A stretch of 64,000 nt of DNA from Microbacterium testaceum (GCF_003075375.1 NZ_QDFT01000015.1:1-64000), one strand, 5' to 3'. Positions 12,972 through 23,572 are shown, numbered from the stretch's first letter. The notes: a model not told the origin generated them from the sequence alone. Numbers and translations: made by a program.

Positions 12972-13004
12972 GAAGGACCGGATGCCGATGGCATCCGGTC
13001 CTTC
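12972..13004. terminator. 15-bp-stem hairpin, terminator of the pgl operon
   Basis: A perfect 15-bp stem with a 3-base loop, arms carrying GGATGCC / GGCATCC. It sits 16 bp from the pgl stop on the minus strand and converges on rbpA, so it is best read as a bidirectional terminator. Confidence 0.8.
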
Positions 13005-13020
13005 GTTCGCTCCGCCGCGC

Positions 13021-13812
13021 TCAGTACTCGCGGTCGATGAGCTGGGGCGGCACCTGGTCGGCGGCGACCTCGTCGACGAAGAACGCCGTCCGCCGACGTC
13101 CCTTCGCGCCCGCCGCGGGGACGCTCTGATAGCTCGCCCCCGCGAGGGCGAGGCCGAGGGCGGCCGCCTTGTCGGCGCCGGCGATCACCATCCACACGCG
13201 CTTGGAGGAGTTGATCACCGGACGCGTCAGCGAGACGCGCTCGCTCGGCGGCTTCGGCGACTCGCGCACGGCCACGACCGCGCGATCGGTCACCGAGATC
13301 TCGGGGCGGTCCGGGAAGAGCGAGGCGATGTGCGCGTCGGGTCCGACGCCCAGGAAGCAGATGTCGAACGACGGCCAGGGGCCCGCATCGCCCCGGTCCG
13401 ACGGGGCGAACTGCGCGAGCTCGTCGGCGTAGGCGGTGGCGGCGGCATCCAGGTCGATCCCGTCCTCGCTCGAGGCGACCGTGTGGATGTTCTCGGCGGG
13501 GATGTCGAGGTGGTCCAGGAAGGCTTCGCGCGCCTGCTTCTCGTTACGGTCGTCGCTGTCGCGCGGCACGAAGCGCTCATCGCCGAACCAGAAGTGCACC
13601 AGCGACCAGTCGATGTCGGACACCCGCTCGTCACGCGCTGCCGTCCGCAGCACCGCGCCGCCCATCGTTCCGCCCGTGAGGCAGACGTGCATGCGCTTGC
13701 CCTCGGCCACGCGCTTGACGACGCGGTTCATGAAGCGCGTCGCCACGTACGAGGCGAGGGCGTCGGCATCCGGCTTGATGATGACCTGCTTGACGGCGCC
13801 GTTCTCGGTCAC
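13021..13812 (-). CDS. pgl: 6-phosphogluconolactonase
   Basis: 263 residues; the GTG start at 13812 overlaps the opcA stop by 4 bp (GTGA). It hydrolyses 6-phosphogluconolactone in the oxidative pentose-phosphate pathway. Family features: LTGGTMGGAVLRT near the N-terminus, HFWFGDERFVP, and the FLGVGPDAHIASLFPD motif. Last gene of the tkt-tal-pgi-zwf-opcA-pgl operon. The gene for 6-phosphogluconate dehydrogenase is not in the window. Confidence 0.94.
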   Translation of the reverse strand: MTENGAVKQVIIKPDADALASYVATRFMNRVVKRVAEGKRMHVCLTGGTMGGAVLRTAARDERVSDIDWSLVHFWFGDERFVPRDSDDRNEKQAREAFLDHLDIPAENIHTVASSEDGIDLDAAATAYADELAQFAPSDRGDAGPWPSFDICFLGVGPDAHIASLFPDRPEISVTDRAVVAVRESPKPPSERVSLTRPVINSSKRVWMVIAGADKAAALGLALAGASYQSVPAAGAKGRRRTAFFVDEVAADQVPPQLIDREY

Positions 13813-14756
13813 GAGGCGCCCTTCTCGCTCGCCGCGAGCAACAGGTCGTGGCCCTCGGTGATGACGCGCCCGTAGAGCAGATCGGGGTCGAGCCGCCGCA
13901 GTTCCTCGGCGAGGCACTCGCGCAGCGTCCGACGCGGGAAGGCGAGATCGTGCGTGGGCTGGCCCGGCTGCGTCAGCACGGCCACCCCGGCCTCGGGACG
14001 CTCCAGCAGCGTGTCGCCGCTCGGACGGGTCAGTCGCACCGATTTGATGCCGCTGGCCCACTCGTCGGTCGGCAGGTAGGCGTAGTCGACGGGGGCGTCG
14101 AGCTTCATGCCCAGCCAGGCGGCCAGCAGCGCCGTCGAGGGGGAGTCGGACGCGCCGCGCACCTCGATCGCCGTGACGGGCTCGAACGGAGGCTGATCCA
14201 GCACCGCGGCGAGCTGCTCGCGCCAGCGGGTCACGCGGGTCCACGCGAAGTCGGTGTCACCGGGGGAGTAGTGCTCGCCCAGCTGCGCCACCCACGCGGC
14301 GGGATCCGGCTGCGACGACGCGTCGGTGATGCGACGCTGCGCGATGCGGCCGATCTCGGAACGCGAGGGGTCGGCGGGGGCCTCGGCGGGCCACCAGGCG
14401 ACGACGGGCGCGTCGGGCAGCAGCAGGCCGGTGACCAGGCTCTCGGCGTTCGATCCTGCGGCGCCGTGGGCGCGAAGGACGACGACCTCGCTCGCCCCCG
14501 CGTCGCCGCCCACGCGGATCTGCGCGTCGAGCCGGGGCTCCTCGTCGCTGTCGCCCAGGAGCACGGCGATCACACGCATCGGGTGCTCGCGCGAAGCGTC
14601 GTTGGCGGCCTCGATGACCTCTTCTTCGGCACCGTGGTGGGTGACGATGATGAGCGTCAGCACACGGCCGAGGGCGACGGCGCCGCCCTCTTCGCGGACG
14701 CTGACGAGCTTCTTCGAGATCGCGCTGACGGTGGTGTCGGGCAGATCGATGATCAC
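13809..14756 (-). CDS. opcA: glucose-6-phosphate dehydrogenase assembly protein OpcA
   Basis: 315 residues from a GTG that overlaps the zwf stop by 4 bp. OpcA is needed for full glucose-6-phosphate dehydrogenase activity in cyanobacteria and Actinobacteria. Recognisable segments include LTLIIVTHHGAEEEVIEAA, VVLRAHGAAG, SLVTGLLLPDAPVVAWWP and a C-terminal part with LAEELRRLDPDLLY. The zwf-opcA-pgl order is the usual actinobacterial arrangement. Confidence 0.93.
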   Translation of the reverse strand: MIIDLPDTTVSAISKKLVSVREEGGAVALGRVLTLIIVTHHGAEEEVIEAANDASREHPMRVIAVLLGDSDEEPRLDAQIRVGGDAGASEVVVLRAHGAAGSNAESLVTGLLLPDAPVVAWWPAEAPADPSRSEIGRIAQRRITDASSQPDPAAWVAQLGEHYSPGDTDFAWTRVTRWREQLAAVLDQPPFEPVTAIEVRGASDSPSTALLAAWLGMKLDAPVDYAYLPTDEWASGIKSVRLTRPSGDTLLERPEAGVAVLTQPGQPTHDLAFPRRTLRECLAEELRRLDPDLLYGRVITEGHDLLLAASEKGAS

Positions 14757-16303
14757 GGGCGCCTCCAGGTGCGGCCGTCGCGGGCGAGGAGCTCATCGGC
14801 GGATGCCGGCCCCCACGACCCGGGCGAATACTGTTCGAGCGGACCGCCCTGCGCGGCCCAGTACTCCTCGATCGGGTCGAGGATCTTCCAGCTGAGCTCG
14901 ACCTCTTCGTGCCGGGGGAACAGCGGCGGATCGCCCAGCAGCACGTCGAGGATCAGACGCTCGTAGGCCTCGGGGCTGGCCTCGGTGAACGCGTGCCCGT
15001 AGCCGAAGTCCATCGTGACGTCGCGCACCTGCGTGCCGTCGCCGGGCACCTTGGAGCCGAAGCGGATGGTCACGCCCTCGTCGGGCTGCACGCGGATGAC
15101 GAGCGCGTTCTGACCCAGCTCCTGGGTCTGGCTGCGCGAGAACAGCTGCTGCGGGGCGCGCTTGAACACCACGGCGACCTCGGTCACGCGACGGCCGAGG
15201 CGCTTGCCGCTGCGGACGTAGAACGGCACGCCCGACCAGCGTCGCGTGTTGATCTCGAGCTTGATCGCCGCGAACGTCTCGGTGACCGACTCGGGGTTCA
15301 TGCCGTCCTCTTCGAGGAAGCCGAGCACCTTCTCGCCGCCCTGCCACCCGCCGGCGTACTGTCCGCGCGCCGTCGCCTCGGCGAGGTTCTCGGGCACCCG
15401 CACGGCGGCGAGCACCTTCTCCTTCTCGGCGCGCAGGTCGGCGGCGTTGAAGCTGATGGGCTCTTCCATCGCGGTGAGGGCGAGCAGCTGCAACAGGTGG
15501 TTCTGGATGACGTCGCGCGCCGCGCCGATGCCGTCGTAGTACCCCGCGCGACCGCCGACGCCGATGTCCTCGGCCATGGTGATCTGCACGTGATCGACGT
15601 AGTTGCGGTTCCAGATCGGCTCGTAGAGCTCGTTGGCGAAGCGCAGCGCGAGGATGTTCTGCACCGTCTCCTTGCCGAGGTAGTGGTCGATGCGGAAGAT
15701 CGAGTCCGCCGGGAACGCGCTCTCGACCGACTCGTTCAGCTCGCGAGCCGAGGCGAGGTCGTGCCCGAAGGGCTTCTCGATGACCACGCGCCGCCACCCG
15801 TTGACGCCGTCGGCCTGGTCGCCGACCAGACCCGACTCCTTGAGTTGGGCCGTGACCACAGGGAACGCCTTGGGCGGGATCGAGAGGTAGTAGGCGTGAT
15901 TGCCCATGGTGCCGCGCTCGGTGTCGAGCTTGTCGACGGTGTCGCGCAGGCGGCGGAACGCCTCGGGGTCGTCGAACTCGCCCTGCACGAAGCGGATGCC
16001 CTCGAGCAGTTCCTTCCACGTCTCTTCGCGGAACTCGGTGCGGGCGTACTTCTTCACCGATTCGTAGACGACCTCGGCGAAGTCCTGGTCCTCCCAGTCG
16101 CGACGGGCGAAGCCGACCAGGGCGAAACCGGGGGGCAGCAGACCGCGGTTGGCGAGGTCGTAGACCGCCGGCATGAGCTTCTTGCGCGAGAGGTCGCCGG
16201 TGACGCCGAAGATGACGAGGGCGCTGGGCCCCGCGATCCGGCTCAGACGGCGATCCTCGGGGTCGCGCAGGGGATTGTGACCCGGTGTGATCTCTACGAC
16301 CAT
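14753..16303 (-). CDS. zwf: glucose-6-phosphate 1-dehydrogenase
   Basis: 516 residues from the ATG at 16303, two bases after the pgi stop. It oxidises glucose-6-phosphate to the lactone with NADP. The nucleotide fingerprint IFGVTGDLSRKKLMPA (about residues 32-47), EKPFGHD, the catalytic RIDHYLGKE and the SGKRLGRRVTEV region are present. Longer upstream starts lie inside pgi and are unlikely. Confidence 0.96.
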   Translation of the reverse strand: MVVEITPGHNPLRDPEDRRLSRIAGPSALVIFGVTGDLSRKKLMPAVYDLANRGLLPPGFALVGFARRDWEDQDFAEVVYESVKKYARTEFREETWKELLEGIRFVQGEFDDPEAFRRLRDTVDKLDTERGTMGNHAYYLSIPPKAFPVVTAQLKESGLVGDQADGVNGWRRVVIEKPFGHDLASARELNESVESAFPADSIFRIDHYLGKETVQNILALRFANELYEPIWNRNYVDHVQITMAEDIGVGGRAGYYDGIGAARDVIQNHLLQLLALTAMEEPISFNAADLRAEKEKVLAAVRVPENLAEATARGQYAGGWQGGEKVLGFLEEDGMNPESVTETFAAIKLEINTRRWSGVPFYVRSGKRLGRRVTEVAVVFKRAPQQLFSRSQTQELGQNALVIRVQPDEGVTIRFGSKVPGDGTQVRDVTMDFGYGHAFTEASPEAYERLILDVLLGDPPLFPRHEEVELSWKILDPIEEYWAAQGGPLEQYSPGSWGPASADELLARDGRTWRRP

Positions 16304-16305
16304 GC

Positions 16306-17931
16306 TTACTGTGCCGCCTCGAAGAGTGAGAGCACCTCGACCTGCGGGTCGGTCAGCGTCAGCGTGACGACGGGGCGGCCGTGGCCCTCCGCCAGCACGC
16401 TCGCGTCTCCCGCGGCCTGTGCCTGGATGAGTTGTCCGAACGTGAACGGTCGCCCCGGGATTTCGAGGTCGACGTCGGTGCGTTCGAGGATCTGAAGGAA
16501 CACGCCGGTTGCGGGTCCCCCCTTGTGGTACTGCCCGGTCGAGTGCAGGAAGCGCGGTCCCCACCCGAAGGTGGTGGGTCGACCGGAGTCGGCGGCCACC
16601 AATTCGCGCAGACCGGAGAGCTGGGCGAGCTCGTCACGGTCCACGTACGCCTGGATGCCGACGTACCCGTCCGCGGGCACGCGCGCCCAGAGGGCGTCGA
16701 GCACGCTCGCGAGGGTGCCCCCCGCGGCCAGGGCGGGATCGGACACGCGCACCTCGACACCGTCGAGGACGAGGGCGGGAGCCGTCGGCGCGGGCTGCGC
16801 GTCGAGCAGACCGCGCGCCGCCTGCTTGGCGGACTCCACGTCGGGCTGGTCGAAGGGATTGATGCCGAGCAGGCGTCCCGCGATCGCGGTGGCGTACTCC
16901 CACACGACGAACTGCGCGCCCAGCGATCCGCTCACCAGCACCTCGTCGGTGTGGCGCTCGAACAGGTGGAACGCGTTCGCATCGTCGACGAAGCGCACGA
17001 CCCGCAGGTCGGCGGGCTTCGACTCGAGCTCGGGCGAGACGGGCAGCAGGACGACGGGCAGGATGCCGGTGCCCTGCTTGCCGGTGGACTCGGCGACGAG
17101 CTGCTCGATCCAGTCGGGCAGGCCGATCAGGTGTGTGCCGTCCGCGACCAGGCCCAGCTTGTCGCGTCGGTTGGCGCCGCCTCCGGCGATGGCCGCCGCC
17201 AGCACGAGCGCGGGGTTCTCGGGGGCGTCGATCGCGACCTCGAGGAGAGTGGCATCCGCTTCGTCGAGCAGGTCGTCGATGTCGACACCGGCGAGTCCCG
17301 CGGGCACGAGCCCGAACGCGGTGAGCGCCGAGTAGCGGCCGCCCACCTCGGGATCGGCGAGGAACACGCGGTACCCGGCGGCGTCGGCCTCGAGCGCGAG
17401 GGGCGAGCCGGGATCGGTGACCACGACGATCCGCGACGCGGGGTCGATGCCCAGGTCGCGGAACGCGGCCTCGAACGCCCGACGGGCCGAATCGGTCTCG
17501 ATCGTCGACCCGGACTTGCTCGAGACGACCAGCACGGTCTGCTCGAGTCCACCGGACTCGGCGTCGCCGTCGATCGCGGCGAGCACCTGCGCGGGGGAGG
17601 TGGAATCGAGGATCACGAGGGGGACGCCCGCGGACTGCGCGATGACCTCGGGCGCGAGCGAGGAGCCGCCCATGCCCGCGAGGACGACGCGGGTCACGCC
17701 CTGCGCGACGAGCTCGTCGCGCAGGGCCGTGATCTCGGGCACGAGCGGGCGCGAGACGGAGACCGCCCGCACCCACCCGAGCCGACGGGACGCCTCGTCC
17801 TCGGCGGCGGAGCCCCACAGGCTCGCGTCGCCCGCGGTGATCCCCGACGCGATGAGCGAGCCGGTCAGCGCCGGCAGCTCCGCGTCGACGATCGATAAGG
17901 CGTGGCCCGTGGCCTTGACGGCGAAGCTCAC
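16306..17931 (-). CDS. pgi: glucose-6-phosphate isomerase
   Basis: 541 residues from a GTG at 17931, overlapping the tal stop by 4 bp. It interconverts glucose-6-phosphate and fructose-6-phosphate. This is the shorter-motif actinobacterial form: [11 protein letters not shown] near residue 85, [11 protein letters not shown] near 135, the C-terminal sugar-phosphate segment with [12 protein letters not shown]. Its presence inside a pentose-phosphate operon lets carbon re-enter glycolysis from the same transcript. Confidence 0.92.
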   Translation of the reverse strand: MSFAVKATGHALSIVDAELPALTGSLIASGITAGDASLWGSAAEDEASRRLGWVRAVSVSRPLVPEITALRDELVAQGVTRVVLAGMGGSSLAPEVIAQSAGVPLVILDSTSPAQVLAAIDGDAESGGLEQTVLVVSSKSGSTIETDSARRAFEAAFRDLGIDPASRIVVVTDPGSPLALEADAAGYRVFLADPEVGGRYSALTAFGLVPAGLAGVDIDDLLDEADATLLEVAIDAPENPALVLAAAIAGGGANRRDKLGLVADGTHLIGLPDWIEQLVAESTGKQGTGILPVVLLPVSPELESKPADLRVVRFVDDANAFHLFERHTDEVLVSGSLGAQFVVWEYATAIAGRLLGINPFDQPDVESAKQAARGLLDAQPAPTAPALVLDGVEVRVSDPALAAGGTLASVLDALWARVPADGYVGIQAYVDRDELAQLSGLRELVAADSGRPTTFGWGPRFLHSTGQYHKGGPATGVFLQILERTDVDLEIPGRPFTFGQLIQAQAAGDASVLAEGHGRPVVTLTLTDPQVEVLSLFEAAQ

Positions 17932-19049
17932 TTCGCGGCCTGGGCGCTTCCGGCCTGCAGAGCGGTCTTCACGGTGTCCTGCAGCTCGTGCCACGAGGCG
18001 ATGAACTTCTCGACGCCCTCGTCCTCGAGCGTCTGCGTGGCGTCCGCCACGTCCACGCCCGCGGCGGCGAGACGGTCGAAGACCTCGTGCGCCTCGGCGT
18101 ACGCGCCGGTGACGGTGTCGCCCACGATCTCGCCGTGGTCGAAGGTCGCCTCGAGCGTCTTCTCGGGCATCGTGTTCACGGTGCCGGGGGCGACGAGCTC
18201 GGTGACGTAGAGCGTGTCGGGGAGCGCCGGGTCCTTGACACCCGTCGAGGCCCAGAGCGGACGCTGCACCGTGGCACCGGCATCCAGGAGCTTCTTCGCG
18301 CGGTCCTCCGAGAACTTCTTCTCGTAGAGCTCGTACGCCAGACGCGCGTTGGCGATACCCGCCTTGCCCTTGAGGGCGGCGGCCTCGTCAGTGCCGATGG
18401 CGGCGAGACGCTTGTCGATCTCGGTGTCGACGCGCGACACGAAGAACGAGGCGACCGACTGCAGGGTCGAGATGTCGTGACCGGCGGCGTGCGCCTTCTC
18501 GACGCCGGCGAGGTAGGCGTCGATGACCTCTTCATAGCGCTCGAGGCTGAAGATCAGCGTCACGTTGACCGAGATGCCGGCGCCGATGACCTCGGTGATC
18601 GCGGGCAGGCCCGCCTTGGTCGCCGGGATCTTGATCAGGACGTTCTTGCGGTCCACGCGGGCCGAGAGGTCCTTCGCCTGCGCGACGGTGCCCTCGGTGT
18701 CGTGCGCGAGGTCGGGCGAGACCTCGATCGACACACGCCCGTCGACGCCGTTCGTGGCCTCGAAGACGGGCAGGAAGATGTCGCACGCGTCACGCACGTC
18801 GTCGGTGGTGATCGAGAAGATCGCCTCGTCGACGTCGGCACCGGCCGCGGCGAGCTCCCGGACCTGGCCCTCGTAGGCCTCGCCCTTGGACAGGGCGCCG
18901 GCGAAGATCGTCGGGTTGGTGGTGACGCCCGAGACGTTGCGGGACTCGATCAGCTCGGCGAGGTTGCCGGACTGGATGCGCTGACGCGACAGGTCGTCGA
19001 GCCAGATGCTGACGCCCTGAGCGGCGAGGTCTGCGGTAGGAGTGCTCAT
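17928..19049 (-). CDS. tal: transaldolase
   Basis: 373 residues, the length of the actinobacterial/plant-type class. It moves a three-carbon unit between sugar phosphates. The N-terminal motif [12 protein letters not shown], the [11 protein letters not shown] segment and the Schiff-base lysine region [15 protein letters not shown] are intact. An AAGGAG lies about 11 bases before the ATG. It follows tkt by 19 bp. Confidence 0.96.
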   Translation of the reverse strand: MSTPTADLAAQGVSIWLDDLSRQRIQSGNLAELIESRNVSGVTTNPTIFAGALSKGEAYEGQVRELAAAGADVDEAIFSITTDDVRDACDIFLPVFEATNGVDGRVSIEVSPDLAHDTEGTVAQAKDLSARVDRKNVLIKIPATKAGLPAITEVIGAGISVNVTLIFSLERYEEVIDAYLAGVEKAHAAGHDISTLQSVASFFVSRVDTEIDKRLAAIGTDEAAALKGKAGIANARLAYELYEKKFSEDRAKKLLDAGATVQRPLWASTGVKDPALPDTLYVTELVAPGTVNTMPEKTLEATFDHGEIVGDTVTGAYAEAHEVFDRLAAAGVDVADATQTLEDEGVEKFIASWHELQDTVKTALQAGSAQAAK

Positions 19050-19068
19050 GCTTGTCGTTCTCCTTCGA

Positions 19069-21171
19069 TTACTTCTTCGCCGCGGCGAGCGAGTCGCGCG
19101 CGGCCTCGACGACGGCCTCTGCCGTGATGCCGAACTTCTGGAAAAGGGTCTTGTAGTCGGCCGAGGCGCCGAAGTGCTCGATCGCGACCGAGCGTCCGGC
19201 GTCGCCGACGATGCCGTGCCAGCTGAGCGCCGAACCGGCCTCGACCGACACGCGCGCCTTCACCGACGAGGGCAGGACGGACTCGCGGTACGCCTCGTCC
19301 TGCTCGGCGAACCACTCCAGCGAGGGGGCCGACACGACACGGGCGTGCACGCCCTCGGCCGCGAGCGTCTCGCGCGCCTCGACGGCGAGCTGCACCTCGG
19401 AGCCGGTGGCGATCAGGATCACGTCGGGCTCGCCGTTCTTGGCCTCGGCCAGGACGTACGCGCCCTTCGTCGCACCCTCGGCCGAGGCGAACTCGTCACC
19501 GGATGCCGCGCCCTCGCCGCGGGCGAAGACGGGGATGTTCTGACGCGTCAGGGCGATACCGGCGGGGCCGGCCGTGCGGCGCAGCAGCTCGAGCCACACC
19601 ACGGACGTCTCGTTCGCATCGGCGGGACGCACGAGGGCGAAGTTGGGGATCGCGCGCAGCGTCGCCAGCTGCTCGATGGGCTGGTGCGTCGGGCCGTCCT
19701 CGCCGAGGGCGACCGAGTCGTGCGTCCAGACGAAGATCGTCGGGATGTTCATGAGTGCGGCCAGGCGCACCGGGGGACGCATGTAGTCGCTGAAGATCAG
19801 GAACGTCCCGCCGAACGGACGGGTCGGTCCGTGCAGCACGATGCCGTTGAGGATCGCACCCATCGCGTGCTCGCGGATGCCGAAGTGCAGCACGCGGCCG
19901 TACGGGTCGCCCGACCACTCGTGCGTCGACCACGAGGCGGGGATGAAGCTCTTGGCATCCTTGATCGTGGTCAGGTTGGACTCGGCGAGGTCGGCCGAAC
20001 CGCCCCAGAGCTCGGGGAGCTCGGCGGCCAGGGCGTTGATGACCGTGCCCGAGGCGGCGCGGGTCGAGACGTCCTTACCGGCCTCGAAGGCAGGGAGGAC
20101 ATCGGCGATGTCGGCGGGGAGCTCGCGGGCCTGCAGACGGTCCCAGAGCTGCTTGCGCTCGGGGTGGGCGGCGGCCCACGCGTCGAACTTCTGCTGCCAG
20201 TCGGCCTTGGCGGCCTCGCCGCGCTCGACCAGCTTGCGCGTGTGGGCGATGACCTCGTCGGCGACGGCGAAGTGCTCCTCGGGGTCGAAGCCGAGGACCT
20301 CTTTGGTGGCCTTGAGCTCGTCGGCACCCAGGGCCGAGCCGTGGATCTTGCCGGAGTTCTGCTTGCCGGGCGAGGGCCAGCCGATGATCGTCTTGAGGAT
20401 GATGAGCGAGGGCTTGGCCGTCTCGCCCTGGGCGGCCTCGATCGCGGCGTTGAGCGCGGCCACGTCCTCGACGTACTCGCCGGTCTTCTTCCAGTCGACC
20501 GTCTGCACGTGCCAGCCGTAGGACTCGTAGCGCTTCTGCACGTCCTCGGTGAAGGCGACGTTGGTGTCGTCCTCGATCGAGATCTGGTTGGAGTCGTAGA
20601 TCGCGATGAGGTTGCCGAGCTCCTGGTGGCCGGCCAGCGAGGAGGCCTCGCTGGTGACACCCTCTTGCAGGTCGCCGTCGCCCGCGATGACGTAGACGTA
20701 GTGATCGAAGGGGCTCTCGCCGGCGGGGGTCTCGGCGTCGAACAGGCCGCGCTCGTAGCGGGCGGCGTAGGCGAAGCCGACAGCGGAGGCGAGACCCTGG
20801 CCGAGCGGGCCGGTGGTGATCTCGACGCCCGCGGTGTGTCCGTACTCGGGGTGGCCGGGGGTCAGCGAGTCCCACGTGCGCAGGGCCTCGAGGTCCTTCT
20901 TCTCGAGGCCGAAGCCGCCGAGGTACAGCTGCACGTACTGCGTGAGCGAGGAGTGACCGACGGAGAGGATGAAGCGGTCGCGGCCGGGCCAGTGCGTGTC
21001 GGCCGGGTCGTGGCGCAGCACCCGCTGGTACAGCAGGTACGCGGCGGGGGCCAGCGACATGGCGGTTCCGGGGTGGCCGTTGCCCACCTTCTCGACGGCG
21101 TCAGCCGCCAGGATGCGTGCGGTGTCCACCGCGCGCCGATCGATCTCGTCCCATTCGAAGTCCGACAACAC
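19069..21171 (-). CDS. tkt: transketolase
   Basis: 700 residues from a GTG. It transfers two-carbon units using thiamine diphosphate. The N-terminal [11 protein letters not shown], the diphosphate-binding [13 protein letters not shown], and the C-terminal transketolase motif region ([20 protein letters not shown]) are present. First gene of the minus-strand pentose-phosphate operon, divergent from ctaB with 224 bp between starts. TATGCT (complement of 21279-21284) is a possible -10. Confidence 0.96.
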   Translation of the reverse strand: MLSDFEWDEIDRRAVDTARILAADAVEKVGNGHPGTAMSLAPAAYLLYQRVLRHDPADTHWPGRDRFILSVGHSSLTQYVQLYLGGFGLEKKDLEALRTWDSLTPGHPEYGHTAGVEITTGPLGQGLASAVGFAYAARYERGLFDAETPAGESPFDHYVYVIAGDGDLQEGVTSEASSLAGHQELGNLIAIYDSNQISIEDDTNVAFTEDVQKRYESYGWHVQTVDWKKTGEYVEDVAALNAAIEAAQGETAKPSLIILKTIIGWPSPGKQNSGKIHGSALGADELKATKEVLGFDPEEHFAVADEVIAHTRKLVERGEAAKADWQQKFDAWAAAHPERKQLWDRLQARELPADIADVLPAFEAGKDVSTRAASGTVINALAAELPELWGGSADLAESNLTTIKDAKSFIPASWSTHEWSGDPYGRVLHFGIREHAMGAILNGIVLHGPTRPFGGTFLIFSDYMRPPVRLAALMNIPTIFVWTHDSVALGEDGPTHQPIEQLATLRAIPNFALVRPADANETSVVWLELLRRTAGPAGIALTRQNIPVFARGEGAASGDEFASAEGATKGAYVLAEAKNGEPDVILIATGSEVQLAVEARETLAAEGVHARVVSAPSLEWFAEQDEAYRESVLPSSVKARVSVEAGSALSWHGIVGDAGRSVAIEHFGASADYKTLFQKFGITAEAVVEAARDSLAAAKK

Positions 21172-21356
21172 GGTGCCTTTCTCGATCCTGCGCCCGGTTC
21201 ACGATCCGACGTCCGCGCTCGCCACCGTAGGAGTGGGAGGGGGGTGGGGTGTCGGCGCGGGGCGCGCGTTCTTCGCCAGCATAGCGAGATAGGCCGACCC
21301 CGTTGCCGTTCGTGACGGGGGGTCGACAGGCGGCCGGGCGTGTGGTGGGGATGGCA

Positions 21357-21362
21357 TAGAAT
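21357..21362 (+). promoter_or_regulatory. candidate -10 for ctaB
   Basis: TAGAAT, 33 bp before the ctaB ATG, in the context TAGAATCGGAGGG. A nearly identical string occurs upstream of sufB (24829). Confidence 0.45.
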
Positions 21363-21395
21363 CGGAGGGATATATACGCGCTACCCCGGGGGACG

Positions 21396-22322
21396 ATGGA
21401 CATCTCGACGACGTCGCACGTCATTGCGACGACCGATCGCCGCTCCGTCGGACGCACCCTTCGGGCCTACGTCGCTCTGACGAAGCCCCGCGTCCTCGAG
21501 CTGCTGCTGGTGACCACCGTTCCGGTCATGATCCTCGCGCAGGGCGGCCTTCCGAACCTCTGGCTGATCTTCGCCACGGTGATCGGCGGTTCGCTGAGCG
21601 CCGGCTCGGCGGCCGCGTTCAACATGTACCTCGACCGCGACATCGACGCGCACATGCAGCGCACCGAGAACCGTCCGCTCGTCACGGGCGAGGTGTCACC
21701 GCGCGGCGCGCTGACGTTCGCGTGGACGCTCGCCGTGGTGTCGACCGTGTGGTTGTGGGCGTTCACCAATCCCCTCGCCGCAGCGCTGTCGGCGGCGGCG
21801 ATCTTCTTCTACGTCGTCATCTACACGATGATCCTCAAGCGCCGCACCGAGCAGAACATCGTCTGGGGAGGCATCGCGGGCTGCTTCCCGGTGCTGATCG
21901 GCTGGTCGGCGGTGACGGGTTCGCTGTCGTGGGCACCGTTCATCCTGTTCGCGCTGGTCTTCCTGTGGACCCCGCCGCACTACTGGCCCTTGTCGATGAA
22001 GTACGCCGCGCAGTACGACGGCGTGGACGTGCCCATGCTCGGCGCGACCCGCAGCGGTTCGCAGGTGGGGCTGCAGGTCATCCTCTACGCCTGGGCGACG
22101 GTCGCGTGCTCGCTCCTGCTCATCCCCGTGGCGCCGATGGGCCTGGTCTACACCGTGTCCGCCCTCGTGTTCGGCGGGTGGTTCATCTACGAGTCGCACC
22201 GCCTGTACTCGCGTGCCGTGCGCGGCGGCGAGCCGCGGCCGATGCGGGTCTTCCACGCGTCGATCACGTACCTGACGCTGCTCTTCGTCGCGATCGCCGT
22301 CGATCCGCTGCTGCCGTTCTGA
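21396..22322 (+). CDS. ctaB: protoheme IX farnesyltransferase (heme O synthase)
   Basis: 308 residues, an integral membrane UbiA-family prenyltransferase that attaches farnesyl to heme B for cytochrome oxidase. The first Asp-rich region appears in [20 protein letters not shown] (about residues 76-95) and the second in YDGVDVPML; about nine hydrophobic helices are visible. [14 protein letters not shown] is a typical N-terminal segment. It is placed tkt-ctaB, as in many Actinobacteria, and near heme A synthase (ctaA). Confidence 0.95.
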   Translation: MDISTTSHVIATTDRRSVGRTLRAYVALTKPRVLELLLVTTVPVMILAQGGLPNLWLIFATVIGGSLSAGSAAAFNMYLDRDIDAHMQRTENRPLVTGEVSPRGALTFAWTLAVVSTVWLWAFTNPLAAALSAAAIFFYVVIYTMILKRRTEQNIVWGGIAGCFPVLIGWSAVTGSLSWAPFILFALVFLWTPPHYWPLSMKYAAQYDGVDVPMLGATRSGSQVGLQVILYAWATVACSLLLIPVAPMGLVYTVSALVFGGWFIYESHRLYSRAVRGGEPRPMRVFHASITYLTLLFVAIAVDPLLPF

Positions 22323-22330
22323 GCACTCCC

Positions 22331-22363
22331 GACGACGCCCATCTCGTGGAGGTGGGCGTCGTC
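22331..22363 (+). terminator. hairpin terminator after ctaB
   Basis: GACGACGCCCA pairs with TGGGCGTCGTC (11 bp) around an 11-base loop; it starts 8 bp after the ctaB stop and is followed by GTGTTCC. Confidence 0.75.
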
Positions 22364-22412
22364 GTGTTCCCGCCCACGGTTCCGGGATGCCGCCGCGGCG
22401 CCGCACCCGCGC

Positions 22413-22975
22413 GGGTCTTCGCTGGCGCCGAATGGCGCGGGTGAGGGTGTTGGGCGACGTTTCGGCGCCGATGAAGCGCGGCGCGGGCGTTGCGGGTTTT
22501 CGGTGGTGCCGAATGGCGCGGATGAGGGCGCGGGCGACGTTTTGGTGCCGATGAAGCGCGGCGCGGGCGTTGCGGGGTCTTCGCTGGCGCCGAATGGCGC
22601 GGGTGAGGGCGCTTTGCGACGTTTCGGCGCCGATGAAGCGCGGTGCGCGCGGTGCGGGGTTTTCGGTGGCGCCGAATGGCGCGGGTGAGGGCGCTGGGCG
22701 ACGTTTTGGCGCCGATGAAGCGCGGTGCGGGCGTTGCGGGGTTTTCGCTGGCGCCGAATGGCGCGGGTGAGGGCGCTGGGCGACGTTTTGGCGCCGATGA
22801 AGCGCGGAGTGGGCGTTGCGGGGTTTTCGCTGGCGCCGAATGGCGCGGGTGAGGGCGTTTTGCGACGTTTCGGCGCCGATGAAGCGCGGTGCGCGCGGTG
22901 CGGGGTTTTTCGGTGGCGCCGAATGGCGCGGGTGAGGGTGTTGGGCGACGTTTCGGCGCCGATGATGCGGCCCAG
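22413..22975. repeat. array of seven ~82-bp tandem repeats, intergenic
   Basis: The anchor GCCGAATGGCGCGG recurs at 22427, 22508, 22589, 22671, 22753, 22835 and 22918, giving periods of 81, 81, 82, 82, 82 and 83 bp. Each unit holds a short hairpin (GCGCC-GAAT-GGCGC) and a second conserved block around CGGCGCCGATGAAGCGCGG. Units look about 85-95% identical. The period is not a multiple of three, so no reading frame is conserved from unit to unit. The array lies between the ctaB terminator and the terminator of a minus-strand gene. Confidence 0.92.
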
Positions 22976-23020
22976 GGAGCGCGGCGACACGCGCGCGGCG
23001 GCGGGAACGGCAGCCGGGTA

Positions 23021-23063
23021 CGCGAAAGCGCCCGCCCCCGATGCGGGAGCGGGCGCCTTCGCG
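23021..23063 (-). terminator. hairpin terminator of the 23072 gene
   Basis: CGCGAA/TTCGCG outside and GCGCCCGC/GCGGGCGC inside form a long stem with one asymmetric bulge, immediately downstream of the minus-strand stop. Confidence 0.7.
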
Positions 23064-23071
23064 ACGCGGGG

Positions 23072-23572
23072 TCAGCGACGCGTGGCGTCGTCCCCGGTGT
23101 CGAGACGGGGCTCGTCGTGGCGCGTGGCAGCGGCCTGCGGGGGAGCGGGGGCCGTCGAGGGCACCTCGACATCGGCATCCTCCACGGCGAGCGGGGTCGC
23201 GGTCGTGGCGGGGGTGGTCGACGCCGCGGTGTAGGGGGCGGCGCCGAAGGCCTCGGGGGCGGTCTCGTCGTCGCTGTTCCAGTCGATGGTCTCGACCGCG
23301 ACATCGGGACGGCGCACGAGCGCGGTCGCGGCGGCGAGGGCGAGCGCGAGGGCGATGCCGATCGCACCGGCACCCAGGACGGCGGCACCGACGACGACCC
23401 ACGACTGGCCGACGTAGACCTGCACAACGGTGGCGTTCGGGTCGTTGAGCACCTGCTCCATCGCGTCGATGCCGTTCAGGACGATCGCGAGTCCTCCGGC
23501 GATGGCGGCCACGGAGGCGACGACGAGAACCCAGAACGGGATGCTGGTCACCAGGCGGGGACGGGTCTGCAT
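23072..23572 (-). CDS. small two-helix membrane protein, unknown function
   Basis: 166 residues, with GGAG seven bases before the ATG. Two hydrophobic segments (about residues 10-33 and 56-85) enclose a short extracytoplasmic loop containing ATVVQVYVGQSWVV. The C-terminal 80 residues are Ala/Pro/Thr/Asp-rich and probably disordered. No catalytic motif is visible. Proteins of this layout are common in Microbacteriaceae and are sometimes labelled dinucleotide-utilising enzyme, which the sequence does not support. Confidence 0.7.
   Translation of the reverse strand: MQTRPRLVTSIPFWVLVVASVAAIAGGLAIVLNGIDAMEQVLNDPNATVVQVYVGQSWVVVGAAVLGAGAIGIALALALAAATALVRRPDVAVETIDWNSDDETAPEAFGAAPYTAASTTPATTATPLAVEDADVEVPSTAPAPPQAAATRHDEPRLDTGDDATRR

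Noticed and set aside
22413..22975. CRISPR array
   Set aside because: Whole units are conserved with no repeat/variable-spacer alternation, the unit is too long, and no cas gene is nearby.
21696..23402. 568-residue minus-strand frame reading through the 82-bp array
   Set aside because: The array period shifts the frame in every unit, so the apparent protein repeats (RFIGA-type words) occur in all three frames. Stop-free GC-rich DNA explains it.
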